Below are positions 58,023-64,000 of a stretch of DNA of 64,000 bases, in pieces (positions within the stretch are counted from its first letter, which is position 1; each line of letters opens with the position of its first letter). The stretch comes from Bordetella parapertussis (GTDB lineage: Bacteria; Pseudomonadota; Gammaproteobacteria; Burkholderiales; Casimicrobiaceae): positions 62,001-126,000 of the forward strand of contig CALQLA020000004.1 of NCBI GenBank assembly GCA_943331295.2. The letters are read 5' to 3'. The notes below the pieces were generated by a model. It was given only the letters and a program-made list of their open reading frames with translations, had not been told where the DNA came from and did no database searches. The position numbers and the translations under genes were made by a program.

Positions 58023-59183
58023 TCAGTGCAGGCTGTCGGCCTCGCTGTCCGCCTTGAACAGCAGGACGAGGCCCGTCCCGGGATCGCGGTCGGCGTGGAC
58101 ACCGGAACGGACGCGAACGTCGGCGACGCGACATTCGCGCAGGAGGTCCGTCAGCATCGCGACGACGTCGGCGACGCGGTCCTGCAGGTAGAGCGGGCAG
58201 CGGAAGCCCTCGGCGTCGCGCGGCTCGAACGGCGACGACAGCGACAGCCGGATCTCCCCGCCGTGCGGCGCATCCGGCGTCCGGTGCGCGCTGATGACGG
58301 CCGTGGGCTCGCCGACGCTCGCGCGGAGCTTCCGCACGGCATTGCTGACGAAGACGTGAGCGCTGGCTTCGCGCTGCGCGAGGCGCCCGTGCAGCACGGC
58401 CGGCAACAGCCAGTCGGGTGCCCGCGGCATCGCGAGCACCGAAGCACCGTGCCGCGCGAGTTCCTGGCTCAGCATCCGGGTGAACGGCACGCCCCACTTG
58501 CCGACGGTGCGTCCGGCAAGGAGGTCGAGCCCGGGTCTGGCCAGCGCGGTGCCGACGAGAAAGCGCAGGCCGACGGTCTCGTGCCCCGCCGCGAGCGGCA
58601 TCGGCGCCGGCGCCAGCACGCGCGCGGGCATCGGCGCACTGGCGGAATCGGGCAGTCGCTGCCACGCCAGGATTTCGGGCAGGCGGCCGACGTCGATCGC
58701 GTCGGCGCCGACGAGCGCGTCGGCCAGGCCGAAGTTCTCGTTGCCCGCCAGCGCGCCGTGCTCGCGCAGCAGCGCGGCCAGCGCCTCCGGCGCGGCAAGG
58801 GTTCCGGCAAGCGGCCCCGCCGCGGCGCCGCCTTCGGCGCCGGCGACGATGACGATCGGGATCGCGAACGTCGTGATCGCGACTCCGGGCCCGGCGGCGA
58901 GCGACGCGTCCCGCCACGCGCGGTCGAGCGTCCGCCAGAGCTGGCGCGCGACCGCCACCGACGGCACACCCCGGAACACCGCCGCGAGGCCTGCGCCCTC
59001 GCCTTCGAGCCGCGCCGACAGCGCGGCGCCGAGGTCGCGGCCGAGAGCATCGGCCTGCACGCCCGTATGCGCGGCAAGGCTGCTCTCCGCGAGGCGATGG
59101 AGCGCGGCAATGTCCGCGGGAACGTCGCACGGCTCGGGAAACGTGCGCGGATCGGCGAGTGCGGCGGCGATGTCAGCGTTCAT
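58023..59183 (-). CDS. conserved hypothetical protein
   Basis: Long ORF MNADIAAALADPRTFPEPCDVPADIAAL..., 386 aa; no recognised motif. Confidence 0.6.
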   Translation of the reverse strand: MNADIAAALADPRTFPEPCDVPADIAALHRLAESSLAAHTGVQADALGRDLGAALSARLEGEGAGLAAVFRGVPSVAVARQLWRTLDRAWRDASLAAGPGVAITTFAIPIVIVAGAEGGAAAGPLAGTLAAPEALAALLREHGALAGNENFGLADALVGADAIDVGRLPEILAWQRLPDSASAPMPARVLAPAPMPLAAGHETVGLRFLVGTALARPGLDLLAGRTVGKWGVPFTRMLSQELARHGASVLAMPRAPDWLLPAVLHGRLAQREASAHVFVSNAVRKLRASVGEPTAVISAHRTPDAPHGGEIRLSLSSPFEPRDAEGFRCPLYLQDRVADVVAMLTDLLRECRVADVRVRSGVHADRDPGTGLVLLFKADSEADSLH

Positions 59184-59254
59184 CCGGTCGATTTTCGCAT
59201 GCGCGCGGGGGGACCGCCACGGGATGCGATAATCCGGCACGCGCGTGCCCGACC

Positions 59255-59296
59255 TTGCTTTGCGTCAATATCGCGCGCGATGACACCGACCATAAT
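59255..59296 (+). promoter_or_regulatory. uspA promoter with FNR/ANR-like site
   Basis: TTGCTttgcGTCAA (59255-59268) and -10 CATAAT (59291-59296). Confidence 0.45.
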
Positions 59297-59328
59297 TCAA
59301 ACAGCCCCAGCGTCGAAAGGAGTGCACC

Positions 59329-59772
59329 ATGTACAAGAATCTGCTTGTTGCCACCGATGGTTCCAAACTCTCCGGCAAGGCCGTGGTAACCGCAATAACG
59401 CTGGCCCAGGCACTCGGCGCCAAGGTCACGGCGTTCTACGCGGCGCCCGACTACCCGATGCCGGCGTACGCCGACGGTGTCGTCTATGAGCCCGTGTCGC
59501 GGAAGGAATACGCGAAGCTCGCCGCACAGGACTCGGAAAAGATCCTCGACGCAGTCGCCGCGAAGGCGGCCGAGGCCGGCATCGAGTGCAAGACGACGTT
59601 CTCGATCGCGGCAGCGCCGTGGGAAGCGATCCTCGACGCCGCGAAGAAGAACAAGTGCGACGCGATCGTCATGGCCTCGCACGGACGGCGCGGACTGTCC
59701 GCCGTGCTGCTCGGCAGCGAGACGCAGAAGGTGCTGACGCACACCAAGCTGCCGGTGATGGTCGTCCGCTGA
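59329..59772 (+). CDS. universal stress protein UspA family
   Basis: MYKNLLVATDGSKLSGKAVVTAITLA, DAIVMASHGRRGLSAVLLGSETQKVLTHTKLPVMVVR. Confidence 0.94.
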   Translation: MYKNLLVATDGSKLSGKAVVTAITLAQALGAKVTAFYAAPDYPMPAYADGVVYEPVSRKEYAKLAAQDSEKILDAVAAKAAEAGIECKTTFSIAAAPWEAILDAAKKNKCDAIVMASHGRRGLSAVLLGSETQKVLTHTKLPVMVVR

Positions 59773-59829
59773 TTACCCCAAGGGGCGACGGCGCGCGTCG
59801 GGTCCCGTCCGCGCCGCCTCCCCGTGCAA

Positions 59830-59855
59830 GGGCGCCTTCGCGGCGCCCTTTTTTT
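59830..59855 (+). terminator. rho-independent terminator after uspA
   Basis: GGGCGCC-TTCGC-GGCGCCC followed by TTTTTTT. Confidence 0.92.
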
Positions 59856-59995
59856 GTCGCCCGCGTCGCGACGGCGCCTCCCTTGCCCGTCCGCGCCCCC
59901 CGCGCTGCCGCGTGCACCGCCCCTTCCGCGGCGGAAAGCCCCTGCCTGTCGGCCGCTCGCGCTAAAATGATCGTTTTTCCAAGAAGAACAATGCC

Positions 59996-61729
59996 ATGCG
60001 CGTTTCCAGGTTCTACCTTTCGACGCTGAAGGAGGCGCCCGCCGAGGCGGACGTCGTCAGCCAGAAGCTCATGCTGCGGTCCGGGATGATCAGGAAGCTC
60101 GGCGCCGGCATCTACACGTGGATGCCGCTCGGACTCATCACGCTGCGCAAGGTGGAGGCGATCGTCCGCGAGGAAATGAATCGCGCCGGCGGGGTCGAGG
60201 TGATGATGCCGGCCGTGCAGCCGGCCGAGCTGTGGCAGGAAACCGGCCGCTGGGACCTGTTCGGCCCGCAGATGCTGAAGATCCGCGACCGCCACGACCG
60301 CGATTTCGCGTTCGGCCCGACGCACGAGGAAGTGATCACCGACATCGTGCGCAAGGAGGTCCGGAGCTACCGCCAGCTGCCGGTCAACTTCTACCAGATC
60401 CAGGTGAAGTTCCGCGACGAGATCCGCCCGCGCTTCGGCGTGATGCGCGCGCGCGAATTCATCATGAAGGACGCGTACTCGTTCGACGTCGACCCGGCGG
60501 CGATGCTGAAGAGCTACCAGGCGATGTACGCCGCCTACGAGCGGATCTTCTCGCGGCTGGGCCTCACGTTCCGCGCCGTCGCCGCCGACACCGGCGCGAT
60601 CGGCGGCAGCGCCTCGCACGAGTTCCAGGTGCTCGCGGATTCGGGCGAGGATGCGATCGCCTGGTGCCCGCAATCCCAGTACGCCGCCAACGTCGAGCTG
60701 GCCGAGGCGGTGGCGCCCCCCGGCCCCCGTCCGCTCCCGGCCGCGCCGATGGCGAAGGTCCCGACGCCCGGCATCGCCACCTGCGAGGGCGTCGCGGAAC
60801 TGCTGGGCCTCCCGCTGGAGCGCACGGTCAAGTGCATCATGCTGGCGGCGGACGACGGCGTCGCCGCGCCGCGCGTCCACATGCTGCTGCTGCGCGGCGA
60901 CCACACGCTGAACGAGATCAAGGTCAACAAGATTCCCGGGCTGGAGAAATTCCGGTGGGCGACCGAAGCCGAGATCGTCGCGGCGACCGGCGCGCCTCCG
61001 GGCTATCTCGGCCCGGTGGGGATCGCTGCGGACCTGCCGCTGATCGCCGACCGCTCGGTCGCCGTGATGGCCGATTTCGTCTGCGGCGCCAACGAGCGCG
61101 ATTTCCACCTCTCGGGCGTCAACTTCGGCCGCGACTGCCGCGTTCCCGACGGCATCTCCGACCTGCGCAACGTGGTCGCCGGCGACCCGTCGCCCGACGG
61201 CCGCGGCACACTGGAGATCCTGCGCGGCATCGAGGTCGGCCACGTTTTCGCCCTCGGCACCAAGTATTCGGAGGCGATGGGTGCAACCTATCTCGACGCC
61301 GACGGTCAATCCAGGCTGATCGAGATGGGCTGCTACGGCATCGGCGTCACGCGCGTCGTGGCGGCGGCGATCGAGCAGAACAACGACGCCAGGGGCATCA
61401 TCTGGCCGGCACCGATCGCACCGTTCGCGGTCGCGATCGCGCCGGTCGGGTACGACCGCAACGAGGCGGTGAAGGCGCTCGCCGACAGGCTGCACGACGA
61501 ACTGGAACGGGAGGGCATCGAGGTGCTGCTGGACGACCGCGGCGAGCGCCCCGGCGTGATGTTCGCCGACCTCGAGCTGATCGGGATCCCGCACCGGATC
61601 ACGATCGGCGACCGCGGCCTCAAGGAAGGCAACGTCGAGTACCAGGCGCGACGCGACGCGAAGGCGACCCCGGTCCCGGTCGCGGATATCGCCGCATTCA
61701 TTCGCGCGCAGGTGGCGGCGAAGGGCTGA
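59996..61729 (+). CDS. proS: prolyl-tRNA synthetase
   Basis: [60 protein letters not shown]. Confidence 0.96.
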   Translation: MRVSRFYLSTLKEAPAEADVVSQKLMLRSGMIRKLGAGIYTWMPLGLITLRKVEAIVREEMNRAGGVEVMMPAVQPAELWQETGRWDLFGPQMLKIRDRHDRDFAFGPTHEEVITDIVRKEVRSYRQLPVNFYQIQVKFRDEIRPRFGVMRAREFIMKDAYSFDVDPAAMLKSYQAMYAAYERIFSRLGLTFRAVAADTGAIGGSASHEFQVLADSGEDAIAWCPQSQYAANVELAEAVAPPGPRPLPAAPMAKVPTPGIATCEGVAELLGLPLERTVKCIMLAADDGVAAPRVHMLLLRGDHTLNEIKVNKIPGLEKFRWATEAEIVAATGAPPGYLGPVGIAADLPLIADRSVAVMADFVCGANERDFHLSGVNFGRDCRVPDGISDLRNVVAGDPSPDGRGTLEILRGIEVGHVFALGTKYSEAMGATYLDADGQSRLIEMGCYGIGVTRVVAAAIEQNNDARGIIWPAPIAPFAVAIAPVGYDRNEAVKALADRLHDELEREGIEVLLDDRGERPGVMFADLELIGIPHRITIGDRGLKEGNVEYQARRDAKATPVPVADIAAFIRAQVAAKG

Positions 61730-61744
61730 TGGCACGCGGCGTGC

Positions 61745-62464
61745 ATGGATGACGGCGAGACGACGCTCCGGACAATGATGGCGATGACGACGGCAACGCA
61801 CCAGGCACTGCGCAGCATTGCGGGGACCGCGGCCGCGGCAGTGGCCGCGCTGCTCGTCGCCGTCGCGCCGCTGCCCGCGCGCGCCGGCGCGCAGGTCGAG
61901 GAACGGCTGGCGCCGTCGGTGGTCACGGTCATGTCGCGCGCGATTTCCGACCAGCCGGTGCCCGCGAACTACGGCGACAAGCCGGAGATCCGCGCCTGGC
62001 TCGACCAGATGTCGCCCCGGCTCGCATCACGGATGCCCGACGTGCGCTCGCGCGACGAGTTCCTGACCACGATGCACTACGAGGCGACGCGCGCCGGGCT
62101 CGACCCGCAGCTCGTGCTGGGCGTCATCCAGCACGAGAGCGCGTTCCGCAAGTACGCGATCTCGATCGCCGGCGCACGCGGCTTCATGCAGGTGATGCCG
62201 TTCTGGGCGAAGCTGATCGGGTCGACCGAGCACAACCTGTTCCACCTGCGCACCAACCTCCGCTACGGCTGCGTGATCCTGCGCCACTACCTAGACATCG
62301 AGAGCGGCGACGTCTACCGCGCGCTCGGCCGCTACAACGGCAGCCTCGGGCAGCCGGAGTACCCCAGCGCGGTGATGGCGGGGTGGAACCGGAACTGGGT
62401 GTATACGCCGGGATCGAGCGGCAGAAAGCTGGGCGCGATCGCGCCGCCGGCCATCGCGCGCTGA
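61745..62464 (+). CDS. lytic transglycosylase (SLT domain)
   Basis: [60 protein letters not shown]; signal/TM N-terminus. Confidence 0.9.
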   Translation: MDDGETTLRTMMAMTTATHQALRSIAGTAAAAVAALLVAVAPLPARAGAQVEERLAPSVVTVMSRAISDQPVPANYGDKPEIRAWLDQMSPRLASRMPDVRSRDEFLTTMHYEATRAGLDPQLVLGVIQHESAFRKYAISIAGARGFMQVMPFWAKLIGSTEHNLFHLRTNLRYGCVILRHYLDIESGDVYRALGRYNGSLGQPEYPSAVMAGWNRNWVYTPGSSGRKLGAIAPPAIAR

Positions 62465-62465
62465 C

Positions 62466-63422
62466 TTGAACGGCACGGCGGACCGTCCCCCGCGCCGCCG
62501 CGGCCGCTTCGCGCCGTCGCCCACCGGCGCACTGCATTTCGGCTCGCTGGTCGCAGCGCTCGCGAGCTGCTGCGACGCGCGCGTCGCCGGCGGCGAGTGG
62601 CTGGTCCGCATCGAGGACGTCGACACGCCGCGCACCCGCCCCGGCGCCGAGGCCGGCATCCTCGCCACGCTGGAGCGCTACGGCTTCGCGTGGGACGGCC
62701 CCGTGGCGCGGCAGAGCGAGCGCACCGCGCTCTACGCCGACGCGCTCGCGCGCCTCGTCGCGGCCGGCGACGCCTATCCCTGCGCCTGCACGCGCGGCGA
62801 ACTCCCGTCGGCGCCGCTCGTGGCCGGCGGCGAGCGGCGCTATCCGGGCACCTGCCGCGACGGCGTGCCGCCCGACCGCGCGCACCGCAGGCAGCGCGCA
62901 TGGCGGGTGCGCGTCGGGTCGGCGACGATCGCGTTCAACGATCGGCTTCAGGGCTGGCAGGCACAGGACCTCGGCCGCGACGCCGGCGACTTCGTCGTGC
63001 GGCGGACCGACGGGCTCTATGCGTACCAGCTTGCCGTCGTTGTCGACGACGCGCTGCAGGGCATCACCGACGTCGTGCGCGGCGCGGATCTCATCGCGTC
63101 GACGACGCGGCAGATCTTCCTGCAGCAGCGGCTCGGCTTCCCGACGCCGTCCTACCTGCACGTCCCGGTCGCTGTCGACGACAGCGGCCGCAAACTGTCG
63201 AAGTCGACTCGTGCGGCGACGCTGCCGCCGGAGCCGCTGCCCGCGCTGCTGGCGGCGTGGGGTTTCCTGGGCCAGGCCGCGCCGGCCGGCGCGGAAGCGC
63301 CCGGCACGGTGGACGAGTTCTGGCGCTTCGCGACGCGCCGCTGGGCGCCGGCGCGAATTCCACCGGTGCCTTCGCGCGCGTTCGCCGGCGGCGCCGGGTC
63401 GGCCGCGGCCGGGCCGGTATAA
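62466..63422 (+). CDS. gluQ: glutamyl-Q tRNA(Asp) synthetase
   Basis: [40 protein letters not shown], Cys-containing insert, [12 protein letters not shown] start. Confidence 0.92.
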   Translation: MNGTADRPPRRRGRFAPSPTGALHFGSLVAALASCCDARVAGGEWLVRIEDVDTPRTRPGAEAGILATLERYGFAWDGPVARQSERTALYADALARLVAAGDAYPCACTRGELPSAPLVAGGERRYPGTCRDGVPPDRAHRRQRAWRVRVGSATIAFNDRLQGWQAQDLGRDAGDFVVRRTDGLYAYQLAVVVDDALQGITDVVRGADLIASTTRQIFLQQRLGFPTPSYLHVPVAVDDSGRKLSKSTRAATLPPEPLPALLAAWGFLGQAAPAGAEAPGTVDEFWRFATRRWAPARIPPVPSRAFAGGAGSAAAGPV

Positions 63423-63494
63423 TCGACTGTTATTCCGGCGAGCTCCCGGCGCGAGTCGCACCGCCCGCCGCCCGCACCGCATTCCAGGCCATCC

Positions 63495-64000
63495 ATGACT
63501 ACGCTCGTCGTCGTACGCAAGAACAATGAAATCGCCATCGCCGCAGACTCCCTGACCACCTTCGGCGACACGCGCCTGTCCGCCGAGTTCGACCGCACCT
63601 CCGACAAGATCGTCCGCTACCACGGCACCTACATCGGCCTGTGCGGCAGCGCCGCCCACCAGCTCGTCTTCGAGAGCCTGCTCGCCAAGCACCACGAACT
63701 CGACTTCTCGACGAAGGCCGGCATCTTCGAGACGTTCCGGATGCTGCATCCGATCCTCAAGGAGCAGCATTTCCTCAACCCGAAGGAGGAGGAGGACGAC
63801 CCGTACGAATCGACGCAGATCACCGCGCTGGTCGCCAACGAGCACGGCATCTTCGGGGTATATTCGATGCGCGAGGTGTTCGAGTACACGCGCTTCTGGG
63901 CGGTGGGCTCCGGCCGGGAGTTCGCGCTGGGCGCGATGCACGCGCAGTACGCCCGCGCGAAGTCGGCCGCCGTCGTGGCCACCACCGGCATCGAGGCCGG
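63495..64000 (+). CDS. Ntn-hydrolase, betaproteobacterial proteasome homologue (BPH-like), truncated by window edge
   Basis: MTTLVVVRKNNEIAIAADSLTTFGDTRLSAEFDRTSDKIVRYHGTYIGLCGSAAHQLVFESLLAKHHELDFSTKAGIFETFRMLHPILKEQHFLN...; N-terminal Thr after Met. The ORF is open to the window edge, so it is not in the track. Confidence 0.7.
   Translation, partial: MTTLVVVRKNNEIAIAADSLTTFGDTRLSAEFDRTSDKIVRYHGTYIGLCGSAAHQLVFESLLAKHHELDFSTKAGIFETFRMLHPILKEQHFLNPKEEEDDPYESTQITALVANEHGIFGVYSMREVFEYTRFWAVGSGREFALGAMHAQYARAKSAAVVATTGIEA

Overview
The window is a densely coding, very GC-rich chromosomal segment that looks betaproteobacterial (Burkholderiales-like). I saw no rRNA, tRNA, CRISPR array, prophage or transposase. 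From left to right: (i) a formate dehydrogenase/molybdenum-cofactor region (Fe-S protein, DUF3306, a DUF3305 gene broken by two frameshifts, moaA, fdhD, mobA, an acyltransferase, moeA, chrA); (ii) housekeeping genes (yihY, relA, glmM, folP, ftsH, rlmE, yhbY, greA, carBA, dapB, bamE, fur, murJ, rpsT, argF, argG, yajQ); (iii) a rubrerythrin / HdrD-like Fe-S protein / DUF3501 cluster; (iv) leuA with a strong candidate Leu-rich leader peptide and attenuator, then pssA, psd, ilvC, ilvH, ilvB; (v) a sigma factor / DUF3619 / DUF3106 / RDD set; (vi) a split B12-dependent acyl-CoA mutase operon (51.5-57.9 kb) whose active-site signature matches 2-hydroxyisobutyryl-CoA mutase rather than methylmalonyl-CoA mutase, linked to a PaaK-like CoA ligase, a MeaB GTPase and an ILVBL/HACL2-like ThDP enzyme; (vii) uspA, proS, a lytic transglycosylase, gluQ and the start of a BPH-type proteasome homologue. 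Two families of dispersed intergenic palindromic repeats sit at gene ends and in several cases supply the stop codons. The best candidates for follow-up are the 2-hydroxyacyl-CoA operon, the leuA leader, the repeat families with stem covariation, and the BPH gene. Calls rest on reading the sequence and remembered family motifs. No database search was run.
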